Shown: positions 36,197 to 45,820 of the stretch, in pieces
Position numbering within the stretch: the stretch's first letter is position 1
How the letters are laid out: each line of letters begins with the position of its first letter
Origin: Zoogloea sp041917255
Lineage (GTDB): Bacteria > Pseudomonadota > Gammaproteobacteria > Burkholderiales > Rhodocyclaceae
Direction: 5' to 3'
Length of the DNA: 64,000 nucleotides
Assembly: GCA_041917255.1 (NCBI GenBank)
Contig: JAYRYA010000025.1
Location: 1 to 64,000 of the forward strand
The notes under the pieces: model-generated
The model's input: the letters and a program-made list of their open reading frames with translations, nothing else
Told to the model about the DNA's origin: nothing
Databases searched by the model: none
Made by a program: the position numbers and the translations under genes

Positions 36197-37504
36197 ATGG
36201 AAGCCCTCAGCATCATCAAGGACGAGCACCGCAACCTGTGGCGCATCGCCATCACCCTCGAACAGGTCATCGCCGAAATGGAGCGGGAACAGAAGGTGGA
36301 AGAAGCCTTCCTCAGCTCGGTGCTCGACTACTTCGAACACTTCATGGACGGCTGCCACCACCGTAAGGAGGACGAGCACCTGTTCCGCGTGCTGCGCCAG
36401 CGCACGGACGCCGCCGCCCCGCTCCTCGACCGCCTGCAGGCCGAGCACCGCAACAGCCCGCACAACCTCGTCGCCCTGAGGCAGCAGCTGGCCGACACCG
36501 TCGCCGGCCACGGCACCATCGGCGGGTTGGCCGACGCCTTCCGGCTTTACATCAAAGACCAGAAGGCCCACATCAAGAGCGAAGAGCGCGACATCTACCC
36601 CCTCGCCAGCGAGGTGCTGACCCCAGCTGACTGGGCCGGGATCGACGCGGCCTTCCTCGACAACGACGACCCGGTTTTCGGTAGCGCCGCGCGGGCCGAA
36701 TTCCGCGAGCTGTTCCACAAGGTGGCCAGCCTCGCGCCGGTGTCGGTGGGCCTGGGCGCCAGCAGCGCCGGCGAGCTGCAATCCGCCGCCAGCCAGCCGG
36801 CCGTGCTGCTGTCGGTATCCGACCTCGAAAGCAGCTACGGCCGCATCAAGGCGCTGAAGGGGATCACCCTAGAAGTTCGGCGCGGCGAGACCGTCGCACT
36901 GGTGGGCGCCAACGGCGCCGGCAAGACCACCTTCCTGCGCAGCCTGTCGGGCGTGCAGCCCATGAGCGGGCGCATCGTCTTCGACGGCGAGGACATCTCG
37001 AAGCTGCGCGCCGACCAGCGCATGCGCCGAGGCATCTGCCAGAGCCCGGAAGGCCGCCAGGTGTTCGGCCCGCTGTCCATCGAGGACAACCTGCGCCTGG
37101 GCGCCTACACCCAGCCCAAGACGCAGGTGGAAGGCGATCTGGAGAAGATCTACACCATGTTCCCGATCCTCAAGGAGAAGCGGAAGCTCCCCGCCGGCAC
37201 GCTCTCCGGCGGCCAGCAGCAGATGCTCGCCATCGGCCGCGCGCTGATGGGCCGGCCCAAGCTGCTGCTGCTCGATGAACCCTCAATGGGCCTCGCCCCG
37301 CTGCTGGTGGAGGAAGTCTTCAACGTGGTGAAGGCCCTCAAGGCCCAGGGCATGTCCATCATCCTCGCCGAGCAGAACGCCTTCTCCGCGCTGGCGCTGG
37401 CCGACCGTGGCTACGTGCTGGAGACCGGCTCGGTCACCCTCACCGGCACCGGCCGCGAGCTGATCGAGGATGAACAGGTCCGCGCCGCCTACCTGGGCAT
37501 GTGA
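36197..37504 (+). CDS. Hemerythrin domain fused to LivF-type ABC transporter ATPase
   Basis: The 435-residue protein is a fusion. Residues 1-180 form a hemerythrin HHE four-helix domain with a full candidate ligand set: H11, H54 with E58, H84, H89 and H125 with E129. Residues about 200-435 are a complete LivF ATPase: Walker A GANGAGKTT (237-245), signature LSGGQQQ, Walker B LLLLDEPSMGLAP, and EQNA at the switch position as in normal LivF. Ordinary LivF is about 235 residues, so the fusion adds the whole first part. A linker rich in Ala and Ser (about 185-203) joins them. There is no stop, frameshift or second start evidence between them. The hemerythrin could bind O2 or a diiron centre and gate transport according to oxygen or redox state. 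That role is inference; both domains are seen directly. Confidence 0.92.
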   Translation: MEALSIIKDEHRNLWRIAITLEQVIAEMEREQKVEEAFLSSVLDYFEHFMDGCHHRKEDEHLFRVLRQRTDAAAPLLDRLQAEHRNSPHNLVALRQQLADTVAGHGTIGGLADAFRLYIKDQKAHIKSEERDIYPLASEVLTPADWAGIDAAFLDNDDPVFGSAARAEFRELFHKVASLAPVSVGLGASSAGELQSAASQPAVLLSVSDLESSYGRIKALKGITLEVRRGETVALVGANGAGKTTFLRSLSGVQPMSGRIVFDGEDISKLRADQRMRRGICQSPEGRQVFGPLSIEDNLRLGAYTQPKTQVEGDLEKIYTMFPILKEKRKLPAGTLSGGQQQMLAIGRALMGRPKLLLLDEPSMGLAPLLVEEVFNVVKALKAQGMSIILAEQNAFSALALADRGYVLETGSVTLTGTGRELIEDEQVRAAYLGM

Positions 37505-37564
37505 TCGCGCCTTCGGCAGCGCAGCGTGATTCCCTGGCCGGGCTGCGGCATCATCCGGAATGAT

Positions 37565-37590
37565 GAACGCCTGCGCCCCGCCAGGCGTTC
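37565..37590. other. Hairpin between transporter operon and gcdH
   Basis: GAACGCCTG, loop of 8, CAGGCGTTC form a perfect 9-bp stem 25 bases upstream of the gcdH start. There is no T-run, so it may be an attenuator or mRNA-stabilising element rather than a terminator. Confidence 0.45.
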
Positions 37591-37614
37591 GCCCAACCCG
37601 ACCAGGATGACCCG

Positions 37615-38784
37615 ATGATCGACTTCAAATGGGATGACCCCCTCCTCCTCGACCGCCAGCTCACCGACGACGAACGCCAGATCCGCGACGCCGCCAACGC
37701 CTACTGTCAGGGCAAACTCGCCCCCCGCGTCGTGGAGGCCTTCCGCAATGAACACACCGACCTCGCGATCTTCCGCGAGATGGGCGAGCTGGGCCTGCTC
37801 GGCCCCACAATCCCCGAGCAATACGGCGGCGCCGGGCTCAACTACGTGAGCTACGGCCTGATCGCCCGGGAAGTCGAGCGCGTCGACTCCGGCTACCGCT
37901 CGATGATGAGCGTGCAGTCGTCCCTGGTGATGGTGCCGATCAACGAGTTCGGCAACGAAGCCACCAAACAGAAGTACCTGCCCAAGCTCGCCAGCGGCGA
38001 ATGGATCGGCTGCTTCGGCCTCACCGAGCCCAACCATGGCTCCGACCCCGGCAGCATGATCACCCGCGCTCGCAAGGTGGACGGCGGCTATAGCCTTACC
38101 GGCAGCAAGATGTGGATCACCAACAGCCCGGTGGCCGATGTCTTCGTGGTGTGGGCCAAGGACGACGCCGGCAAGATCCGCGGCTTCGTGCTCGAAAAGG
38201 GCTGGAAGGGTCTGTCGGCGCCGGCGATCCACGGCAAGGTCGGCCTGCGCGCCTCGATCACCGGCGAGATCGTGATGGACGAGGTGTTCTGCCCCGAGGA
38301 AAACGCCTTCCCTGATGTACGTGGCCTGAAGGGCCCCTTCACCTGCCTCAACTCGGCCCGCTACGGCATCGCCTGGGGCGCGCTGGGCGCCGCGGAAGAC
38401 TGCTGGCTCCGGGCCCGCCAGTACGTGCTCGACCGCAAGCAGTTCGGTCGCCCGCTGGCCGCCAACCAGCTCATCCAGAAGAAGCTCGCCGACATGCAGA
38501 CCGAGATCACCCTGGGCCTGCAGGGCTGCCTCCGGCTGGGGCGGATGAAGGACGAAGGCACGGATTCGGCCGAGATCACCTCGATCATGAAGCGCAACTC
38601 CTGCGGCAAGGCGCTGGACATTGCCCGCGTCGCCCGCGACATGCTGGGCGGTAACGGCATCTCGGACGAATTCGGGATCATCCGCCACATGGTGAACCTG
38701 GAGGTGGTGAACACCTACGAAGGCACCCACGACATCCACGCCCTGATCCTCGGCCGCGCCCAGACCGGCATCGCCGCGTTCTGA
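37615..38784 (+). CDS. gcdH: Glutaryl-CoA dehydrogenase
   Basis: The 389-residue acyl-CoA dehydrogenase oxidatively decarboxylates glutaryl-CoA to crotonyl-CoA. Conserved segments are GCFGLTEPNHGSDPGSM (FAD/substrate loop), MWITNSPVADVFVVWAK and the C-terminal NTYEGTHDIHALILGRA with the catalytic Glu, all typical of GcdH rather than short-chain acyl-CoA dehydrogenases. Glutaryl-CoA arises in aromatic, lysine and tryptophan breakdown. The 110-base gap after the transporter suggests its own promoter or a loose operon. Confidence 0.93.
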   Translation: MIDFKWDDPLLLDRQLTDDERQIRDAANAYCQGKLAPRVVEAFRNEHTDLAIFREMGELGLLGPTIPEQYGGAGLNYVSYGLIAREVERVDSGYRSMMSVQSSLVMVPINEFGNEATKQKYLPKLASGEWIGCFGLTEPNHGSDPGSMITRARKVDGGYSLTGSKMWITNSPVADVFVVWAKDDAGKIRGFVLEKGWKGLSAPAIHGKVGLRASITGEIVMDEVFCPEENAFPDVRGLKGPFTCLNSARYGIAWGALGAAEDCWLRARQYVLDRKQFGRPLAANQLIQKKLADMQTEITLGLQGCLRLGRMKDEGTDSAEITSIMKRNSCGKALDIARVARDMLGGNGISDEFGIIRHMVNLEVVNTYEGTHDIHALILGRAQTGIAAF

Positions 38785-38845
38785 GGCACTCCGGCGGAGC
38801 GACGGCTGGCTAAGGTCAACCGTTCTTCTTTGTGGCGCCGGAAGC

Positions 38846-39064
38846 TCAGCCGGCCGCCGCCGGTGCTGCGTCGCCAGCGTACGGCCACTGCGGGAAATGC
38901 GCATCCGCCATCGGCTCGGCCGGCACGATCACCCGCGGAGCGGCACCGAAATCGGGCACGAACAGCAGGCCTTGCCAGTCGTCGTCCAGAATGAAGGCTT
39001 CCACGTCCGGCCCAAAGAGGCGGCGGAGTATCTGCCTGGCGCCCCTGTCAAGAATCGATTCCAT
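38846..39064 (-). CDS. Hypothetical small protein
   Basis: A 72-residue frame from ATG 39064 (MESILDRGARQILRRLFG, then DVEAFILDDDWQGLLFVPDF) has protein-like composition with a charged first helix and a hydrophobic strand. Codon usage resembles that of its neighbours. I do not recognise a family and the ribosome-binding site is weak. It converges on gcdH and lies downstream of the tRNA operon terminator. Real but unknown, or a chance frame; moderate confidence only. Confidence 0.45.
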   Translation of the reverse strand: MESILDRGARQILRRLFGPDVEAFILDDDWQGLLFVPDFGAAPRVIVPAEPMADAHFPQWPYAGDAAPAAAG

Positions 39065-39181
39065 GCCTGTCCCCAATCGGCGAATACGGTATCGCGCCGT
39101 TCGTGACGATTCTGGGCAGGCGAGATGACAGGCTGAAAACAGGCGTCTTGCAGGCAGGCTACAGCGGCAGGACAAAACAAA

Positions 39182-39213
39182 AACGGGGAAAACGAATCAT
39201 CGTTTTCCCCGTT
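39182..39213 (-). terminator. Terminator of the tRNA operon
   Basis: AACGGGGAAAACGA, loop ATCA, TCGTTTTCCCCGTT form a 14-bp stem. On the minus strand it is followed by a T-rich run (TTTGTTTTG), directly after the last tRNA. Confidence 0.9.
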
Positions 39214-39218
39214 AATTT

Positions 39219-39294
39219 TGGAGCGGCAGAAGAGTCTCGAACTCTCGACCTATACCTTGGCAAGGTATCGCTCTACCAACTGAGCTACTGCCGC
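39219..39294 (-). tRNA. tRNA-Gly (anticodon GCC), copy 1
   Basis: It is a 76-nt cloverleaf including encoded CCA: acceptor GCGGCAG/CTGCCGC, D arm GCTCAGTTGGTAGAGC, anticodon loop TTGCCAA on stem ATACC/GGTAT, and T arm with GTTCGAGAC. It lies last in a Gly-Cys-Gly tRNA operon. Confidence 0.97.
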
Positions 39295-39306
39295 TTTGAT
39301 CTAGCC

Positions 39307-39380
39307 TGGAGGCGCGAGCCGGAGTCGAACCGACCTACACGGATTTGCAATCCGGTGCATAACCGCTTTGCTATCGCGCC
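39307..39380 (-). tRNA. tRNA-Cys (anticodon GCA)
   Basis: It is a 74-nt cloverleaf with encoded CCA: acceptor GGCGCGA/TCGCGCC, anticodon loop containing TTGCAAA between GGAT and ATCC, and T arm GGTTCGACTCC. Confidence 0.97.
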
Positions 39381-39429
39381 GTGTACCTCACAGAGAAGCA
39401 TCCAATAACTGCTTCCCTTCAAAATTTCT

Positions 39430-39505
39430 TGGAGCGGCAGAAGAGTCTCGAACTCTCGACCTCAACCTTGGCAAGGTTGCGCTCTACCAACTGAGCTACT
39501 GCCGC
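39430..39505 (-). tRNA. tRNA-Gly (anticodon GCC), copy 2
   Basis: It is 76 nt and nearly identical to copy 1, except that the anticodon stem is CAACC/GGTTG instead of ATACC/GGTAT, with paired compensatory changes. CCA is encoded. It lies 72 bases downstream of pgsA. Confidence 0.97.
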
Positions 39506-39577
39506 CCTGAAAGAGCCGCCATTATAGACACTATAACGTCGGCGTCAACTCCTTTTTGGAAGGTTGGCAACTTCCAC

Positions 39578-40150
39578 CTAGCGGCTGCGCTTGGCAAGCT
39601 CCGGCCACGCGCAGCGCATGTAATAGCCCATCGACCACAGGGTAAGCACCGCCGCCACGTAGATCAGCACGGTGCCGAGCCCGATGCTGTCGAAGCCCAG
39701 CACCGGCGCTTCGTAGAGCAGCAGCGGAATCGCCGACATCTGGGCCGCCGTCTTGAGCTTGCCCACGAAGGCCACCGCCACGCTGCCGGCAGCACCGACC
39801 TTGGCCATCCACTCGCGCAGTGCCGAGATGGTGATCTCCCGCCCGATGATGACCAGCGCGATCAGCGAATCGACACGCCCCAGATGCACCAGCACGATGA
39901 GCGCGGCAGCCACCATCAGCTTGTCGGCCACGGGGTCGAGAAAGGCGCCGAAAGCGGATGTCTGGCCCAGCGAGCGCGCCAGATAGCCGTCGAACCAGTC
40001 GGTCACGGCCGCGACGATGAAGGTGAGCGTCGCCGCGAGGTTCTTGTCCTCCGGGGAGATCGCGTTATCCGGAAAATAATAAATGCCGACGAAAAACGGG
40101 ATCAGCGCAATACGCGCCCAGGTGAGGGTGTTGGGAATGTTCAGAGGCAT
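39578..40150 (-). CDS. pgsA: CDP-diacylglycerol-glycerol-3-phosphate 3-phosphatidyltransferase
   Basis: The 190-residue membrane enzyme makes phosphatidylglycerol phosphate. It has the CDP-alcohol phosphotransferase motif DGYLARSLGQTSAFGAFLDP with the spaced Asp residues (DG-x2-AR-x8-G-x3-D-x3-D) and several transmembrane segments. It is 15 bases downstream of uvrC and precedes the tRNAs, an order common in proteobacteria. Confidence 0.96.
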   Translation of the reverse strand: MPLNIPNTLTWARIALIPFFVGIYYFPDNAISPEDKNLAATLTFIVAAVTDWFDGYLARSLGQTSAFGAFLDPVADKLMVAAALIVLVHLGRVDSLIALVIIGREITISALREWMAKVGAAGSVAVAFVGKLKTAAQMSAIPLLLYEAPVLGFDSIGLGTVLIYVAAVLTLWSMGYYMRCAWPELAKRSR

Positions 40151-40165
40151 GTCGGCGTTCGCTTG

Positions 40166-41962
40166 CTATCGCAAGCTATTGTATATCTGTTCGGCAAGTT
40201 GCCGGCTGATGCCTTCCACACGGCACAAGTCCTCAATTGTGGCATTACGCACACCGTCGATGCCGCCGAAGGCCGCCAGCAGCTTGCGACGTCGCGTGGG
40301 GCCGACGCCGGCGATGTCTTCGAGGCGCGAGGTGTTGCGCGTCTTGGCGCGGCGGGCTCGGTGGCCGGTGATCGCGAAACGGTGGGCTTCGTCGCGGATT
40401 TCCTGGATCAGGTGCAGGGCGGGTGCGTCGGGGCGCAGGTGAACCGGCTCGCGGCCGTCGGGGAAGACCAGTTCCTCGAGGCCCGGCTTGCGGCTCTCGC
40501 CCTTGGCGACGCCGAACATGGTGATGGATTCGAGCCCCAGTTCGGCGAGCACTTCCTTCGCCACGCCCATCTGGCCCTTGCCGCCGTCGATGAGGATCAC
40601 GTCGGGACACACGCCCTCGCCCGCCGCCACCTTCTCGTAGCGCCGGGTGAGCGCCTGACGCATCGCGGCGTAGTCGTCGCCGGGCGTGATGCCGGTGATG
40701 TTGTAACGACGGTATTCGGACTTCTTCATGGCCTTGCCGTCCCACACCACGCAGGACGCCACGGTGGCCTCGCCCATGGTGTGCGAGATGTCGAAGCATT
40801 CGATGCGGCTGGGTGTTTCGGCAAGGCCGATGGCTTCGCGCAGGGCGTCGAGGCGCTGCTCGCCCCGGCTGGATTCCTGTTCCCGGGCCAGCAGCGCGAG
40901 GCTGGCGTTGTTCTCGGCCATGCCGATCCAGGCGCGCTCGTTCTCGTAGCGGGCGGCCACGACCGTCACCTTGCCCTCGATGGCCTCCTCCAGCGCCTCC
41001 TTGACCACGGCCGGATCACCATTGACGAGGATGCGCCCAGGCAGAGGGTGATCGAGGTAATGCTGCTCGACGAAGGCCACCAGCGCATCCAGCGGCGCGA
41101 CGCCCTGGGCGTTGCTCGGGAACAGCGGCCGGTCGCCCAGATGGCGCCCGCCGCGGATCATCGCCAGATTGACGCACACCATGCCGCCCCGCTCAAGCGC
41201 GGCGATCACGTCCACGTCCTCGTCCTTGGCGCTCTCGACGAACTGCTTGTGGAGCACCGCCTGCAGGTTGCGGATCTGGTCGCGATAGACCACCGCCTTC
41301 TCGAAGGCGAGCTCGTCGGAGGCGGCCTGCATCCGGCGCGACAGGTCGTCCACCACGTCGCCGTGGCGGCCGTTGAGGAACAGACTGGCGAGGCGCACGT
41401 CGCCGGCGTAGGCATCCTTGTCGATCAGCCCCACGCACGGCCCGGTGCAGCGGTTGATCTGGTGCAGCAGGCAGGGCCGTGAGCGGTTGGAGAAGGTGGT
41501 GTCTTCGCAGGTGCGCAGGCGGAAGATCTTCTGCATCAGATGCAGGGTCTCACGCACGGCCCAGCTGTTGGGGAACGGCCCGAAGTAGCGCTCGCCCTTC
41601 CGGAAGCCGCCACGGTGGTAGTAGATCTGCGGAAACTCGCCGCCCGACAGCGCGATGTACGGGTAGGACTTGTCGTCCCGGAAGAGGATGTTGTACTTGG
41701 GCCCGAGGCTCTTGATGAGGTTGTTTTCGAGGATCAGCGCCTCGGCTTCCGAGCGGGTCGCGGTGGTATCGACGCGCACCACCTGCCCCACCATGATCGC
41801 GATGCGCGGCGACAGCTGGGTGCGCTGGAAATAGGACGACACCCGCCGCTTGAGGTTCTTGGCCTTGCCGACGTAGAGCACGATGTCGCCCTCGCCGATC
41901 ATCCGGTAGACACCGGGCTCCTCGGTGAGGGTGCGCAAGAAGGCCTTGGCGTCGAAGCTCAC
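40166..41962 (-). CDS. uvrC: Excinuclease ABC subunit C
   Basis: The 598-residue nucleotide-excision repair endonuclease has an N-terminal GIY-YIG domain (PGVYRMIGEGDIVLYVGKAK), the UVR segment around 200, an RNase H-like nuclease with DVILIDGGKGQM, and C-terminal helix-hairpin-helix motifs (LEDIAGVGPTRRRKLLAAFG). It makes both incisions after UvrAB damage recognition. Length matches the family (about 600). Confidence 0.97.
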   Translation of the reverse strand: MSFDAKAFLRTLTEEPGVYRMIGEGDIVLYVGKAKNLKRRVSSYFQRTQLSPRIAIMVGQVVRVDTTATRSEAEALILENNLIKSLGPKYNILFRDDKSYPYIALSGGEFPQIYYHRGGFRKGERYFGPFPNSWAVRETLHLMQKIFRLRTCEDTTFSNRSRPCLLHQINRCTGPCVGLIDKDAYAGDVRLASLFLNGRHGDVVDDLSRRMQAASDELAFEKAVVYRDQIRNLQAVLHKQFVESAKDEDVDVIAALERGGMVCVNLAMIRGGRHLGDRPLFPSNAQGVAPLDALVAFVEQHYLDHPLPGRILVNGDPAVVKEALEEAIEGKVTVVAARYENERAWIGMAENNASLALLAREQESSRGEQRLDALREAIGLAETPSRIECFDISHTMGEATVASCVVWDGKAMKKSEYRRYNITGITPGDDYAAMRQALTRRYEKVAAGEGVCPDVILIDGGKGQMGVAKEVLAELGLESITMFGVAKGESRKPGLEELVFPDGREPVHLRPDAPALHLIQEIRDEAHRFAITGHRARRAKTRNTSRLEDIAGVGPTRRRKLLAAFGGIDGVRNATIEDLCRVEGISRQLAEQIYNSLR

Positions 41963-41974
41963 GGCGAGAGCGGA

Positions 41975-43012
41975 TCAGCCCAGGGCGAGCACATTGTCGC
42001 GGGCAGCCACATAGGGCGCCCAGCTGGCTAGGGTTGCCGGATCAGCCGGCATCGTGCCGGGGCGCGGGCGCAGGGCGGCGATGCGGGTAGCGCTGTCTGC
42101 GCTCACTTCGGGTCGCCAGCGGTCGAGGAGCTGCACCGCCAGATCGGGCCGGTTACACACCAGCACCATGTCGCAGCCGGCGCCGTGGGCGGCGCTGGCG
42201 CGGGCCACGATGTCACCCGCCACACTGGCGCCTTCCATCGTCAGGTCGTCGGAGAAGATCACCCCGCCAAAGTCGAGCCGGCCACGCAGCACATCCTGCA
42301 GCCAGAACGGCGAGAAGCCCGCCGGGCGCGGATCGATGTTCTCGAAGATCACATGGGCCGGCATCACGCCGCCCAGTTCCAACGCCAGGTTGCGGAAGGG
42401 CTGGATGTCGTCGGCCCACACGGCTTCGAAGCTGCGGCCATCGACCGGAATCGCCACATGGGAATCGGCCTCGACCGCGCCGTGACCGGGGAAGTGCTTG
42501 CCCACCGCTCGCATGCCGGCATCGGCCAGCCCGCGGATCACCGCCCGGGCGAGCTCGGTGGCAACCCGGGGGTCGCGGTGGAAAGCCCGGTCGCCGATGA
42601 CAGAGCTGACCCCGTAGTCGAGATCGAGCACCGGCGCGTAACTGAGATCCACGTCATGGGCGCGCAGCTCGGCCGCCAGCACGAAGCCGGCATGGCGCGC
42701 AGCGGCGGTGGCGGCGACGGGATCGTCGTTCCAGACCGCGCCAAAGCGGCGCATCGCCGGCAGACGGGTGAAGCCGTCACGGAACCGCTGGACCCGGCCG
42801 CCTTCGTGGTCGACGGAGATCACCAACTCGGGCCGCACCGCGCGGATGGCGGCGGTGAGCGCACGTAGCTGCGCCGGCTCGGCGTAGTTGCGGGCGAACA
42901 GGATCACCCCGCCCACCAGCGGGTGCTGCAGGATCTCGCGTTCTTCGGCGGTGACTTCGTGGGCGGCCACGTCGAGCATGATCGGGCCGGGCTGGGCGTG
43001 GGAAGGCTTCAT
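41975..43012 (-). CDS. nagZ: Beta-N-acetylhexosaminidase
   Basis: The 345-residue cytoplasmic glycoside hydrolase family 3 enzyme works in cell-wall recycling. VGKHFPGHGAVEADSHV contains the conserved KHFPGHG active-site loop, VISVDHEGGRVQRF is the other family signature, and DDLTMEGA carries the catalytic Asp. It overlaps acpS by 4 bases. Confidence 0.96.
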   Translation of the reverse strand: MKPSHAQPGPIMLDVAAHEVTAEEREILQHPLVGGVILFARNYAEPAQLRALTAAIRAVRPELVISVDHEGGRVQRFRDGFTRLPAMRRFGAVWNDDPVAATAAARHAGFVLAAELRAHDVDLSYAPVLDLDYGVSSVIGDRAFHRDPRVATELARAVIRGLADAGMRAVGKHFPGHGAVEADSHVAIPVDGRSFEAVWADDIQPFRNLALELGGVMPAHVIFENIDPRPAGFSPFWLQDVLRGRLDFGGVIFSDDLTMEGASVAGDIVARASAAHGAGCDMVLVCNRPDLAVQLLDRWRPEVSADSATRIAALRPRPGTMPADPATLASWAPYVAARDNVLALG

Positions 43013-43386
43013 GATTTTTCGATGACGGCAAAGGCGACGACGTATTCGGTTTCGTCGGAAAGGCTCAGGTGGGCCGTAAGACCCTGCTCCCGCAGGTAAT
43101 CGGCGAGGGCATCGGAAAACTCAAACAGGGGCTTGCCCAGGGCGTCGTGCCCGACGCGCACCGCATGGAGCGTGGCCGGCACGGCAACGCCGGTGCCGAG
43201 CGCCTTGCCGAAGGCCTCCTTGGCGGCAAAACGCTTGGCGAGGAAGCGCTCAGGGTGGGCAGCGGCCTCGAAGGCCGGCATCTCGGACTCGTCCAGCACC
43301 CGTGCCGCAAAGCGCGCGCCGTGTCGCGCCAGCGCTTCGGCGAGACGCGCGACCCGGACGATGTCGGTGCCGATGCCGTAGATCAC
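43009..43386 (-). CDS. acpS: Holo-[acyl-carrier-protein] synthase
   Basis: The 125-residue phosphopantetheinyl transferase attaches the prosthetic group to AcpP. GIGTDIVRVARLAE holds the Mg-binding Asp and RFLAKRFAAKEAFGKALGTG the catalytic helix. It overlaps pdxJ and nagZ by 4 bases each, the usual pdxJ-acpS pairing. Confidence 0.96.
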   Translation of the reverse strand: MIYGIGTDIVRVARLAEALARHGARFAARVLDESEMPAFEAAAHPERFLAKRFAAKEAFGKALGTGVAVPATLHAVRVGHDALGKPLFEFSDALADYLREQGLTAHLSLSDETEYVVAFAVIEKS

Positions 43387-44144
43387 GCTTGCCGGCCGAG
43401 GGCGGCGCCTTCGCGCATCAGGCGCTTCATCTCGCGCACAGCCTCGCGCATGCCCGAGAAGACCGCGCGGCTGACGATGGAGTGCCCGATGTGCAGCTCG
43501 CGGATGCCCGGCAGGCGCGCGATGGGCTGAACGTTGTAGTAGTTGAGCGCGTGTCCTGCGTTAAAGCGCAGGCCGAGGCCGCGGATCGCCTCGCCGGCGC
43601 GGGCGATCTTGTCGATCTCGACGAGCACGGCGGGGCTTTCGGCATCGCGCCCCGCGGCGTGGAAGGCATGGGCGTAGGGGCCGGTGTGGATCTCGCAGAC
43701 TTTGGCACCAATGCGCGCGGCGGCCTCGACCTGGGCGATCTCGGCATCGATGAAGACGCTGACAATGATGCCGGCGTCGGCCAGGCGCGACACCGCATCC
43801 TTCAGGCGCGCCTCCTGCGACACGATGTCGAGACCGCCTTCGGTGGTTACCTCGTGGCGGCCTTCCGGCACGAACATCGCCATCTCGGGCTTGATGCCGC
43901 AGGCGATGCCGACCATTTCGTCCGTGGCGGCCATCTCAAGATTGAGCTTGATCTGGGTGAGGTCGCGCAGGCGCCGCACGTCATCATCCTGAATGTGGCG
44001 GCGGTCTTCGCGCAGGTGCACGGTGATGCCGTCGGCCCCGCCCAGATGGGCTTCGACGGCCGCCCACACGGGGTCGGGCTCCCAGGTGCGGCGGGCTTGG
44101 CGGAGCGTGGCCACGTGGTCGATGTTGACGCCGAGTTCGATCAA
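43383..44144 (-). CDS. pdxJ: Pyridoxine 5'-phosphate synthase
   Basis: The 253-residue TIM-barrel enzyme of vitamin B6 synthesis begins LGVNIDHVATLRQARR and contains GGADGITVHLREDRRHIQD with the active-site His, later HTGPYAHAF and GHALNYYNVQPIA. It is coupled to recO and acpS by 4-base overlaps. Confidence 0.96.
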   Translation of the reverse strand: MIELGVNIDHVATLRQARRTWEPDPVWAAVEAHLGGADGITVHLREDRRHIQDDDVRRLRDLTQIKLNLEMAATDEMVGIACGIKPEMAMFVPEGRHEVTTEGGLDIVSQEARLKDAVSRLADAGIIVSVFIDAEIAQVEAAARIGAKVCEIHTGPYAHAFHAAGRDAESPAVLVEIDKIARAGEAIRGLGLRFNAGHALNYYNVQPIARLPGIRELHIGHSIVSRAVFSGMREAVREMKRLMREGAALGRQA

Positions 44145-44884
44145 GAGAGGTCTCCGGGGAAGGCAAAGAGTTCGGTGAATACGCGGCGCGACTGGAGTTG
44201 CTGTCCGCCAAGGTAATGCTGGATGAGCCTGCGCATCAGGGTCTTGCTCTGAGCCAGGGTTTCCGGATCGCGGAAATCACCGGCCGCCATGTGGAGCAGC
44301 GTCTTGCCGGAAACCGTGGCCAACTCGTCACCGACCGCGTCGAAATCATCCAGCGAAATCGGACCGCGCTCGATTATATAGGCGTAGCGGCTATCGCCTC
44401 GGACGGGCAGGCCATCCGCATCGGCGTCGAGCGGCAGGCCGTAGCCGAGCTCCTGCAGCAGGGCGAGTTCGAAGCGACGCAGGACGACCTCCTGGGAATC
44501 TCCCGCTGCCAGGGCACGCAGGGCTTCGCCATAGGCGGCGTAAAGCTGGGGATGGGCGTCCTCGCGGGGCATGAGGCGCATCAGGAGTTCATTGGCGTAA
44601 TAGGCGCAGAGCAGCGCCTGGCCGCCCAGGAGCGGCTGCCCCCCCTGCCATTCGGCGCGGACGAGGGTCTTCATCTCGCCGCCACCGCTCCAGTCGATGA
44701 ACAGCGGCTGGAAGGCCATGAGCACACCGCGCAGCTGCGAAGCCGGGCGCCGGGCGCCCTTGGCGACCAGGCCGACGCGGCCGTGGTCGCGGCTGAACAC
44801 CTCGACGATGAGGCTGGTCTCGCGATACGGATAGCTGTGCAGCACGAAGCCCGGCTGCTGATCGACGCGCTGCTTGGCGCTCAC
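44141..44884 (-). CDS. recO: DNA repair protein RecO
   Basis: The 247-residue protein has an N-terminal OB fold (FVLHSYPYRETSLIVEVFSR, GLVAKGARRP) and a helical C-terminus (LCAYYANELLMRLMPRED). It loads RecA onto SSB-coated DNA with RecR. It is the next gene after era, separated by 21 bases, an arrangement conserved in proteobacteria. Confidence 0.95.
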   Translation of the reverse strand: MSAKQRVDQQPGFVLHSYPYRETSLIVEVFSRDHGRVGLVAKGARRPASQLRGVLMAFQPLFIDWSGGGEMKTLVRAEWQGGQPLLGGQALLCAYYANELLMRLMPREDAHPQLYAAYGEALRALAAGDSQEVVLRRFELALLQELGYGLPLDADADGLPVRGDSRYAYIIERGPISLDDFDAVGDELATVSGKTLLHMAAGDFRDPETLAQSKTLMRRLIQHYLGGQQLQSRRVFTELFAFPGDLS

Positions 44885-44905
44885 GGCAGGCTTACCCGGG
44901 CCGGC

Positions 44906-45816
<911 letters not shown>

Positions 45817-45820
<4 letters not shown>

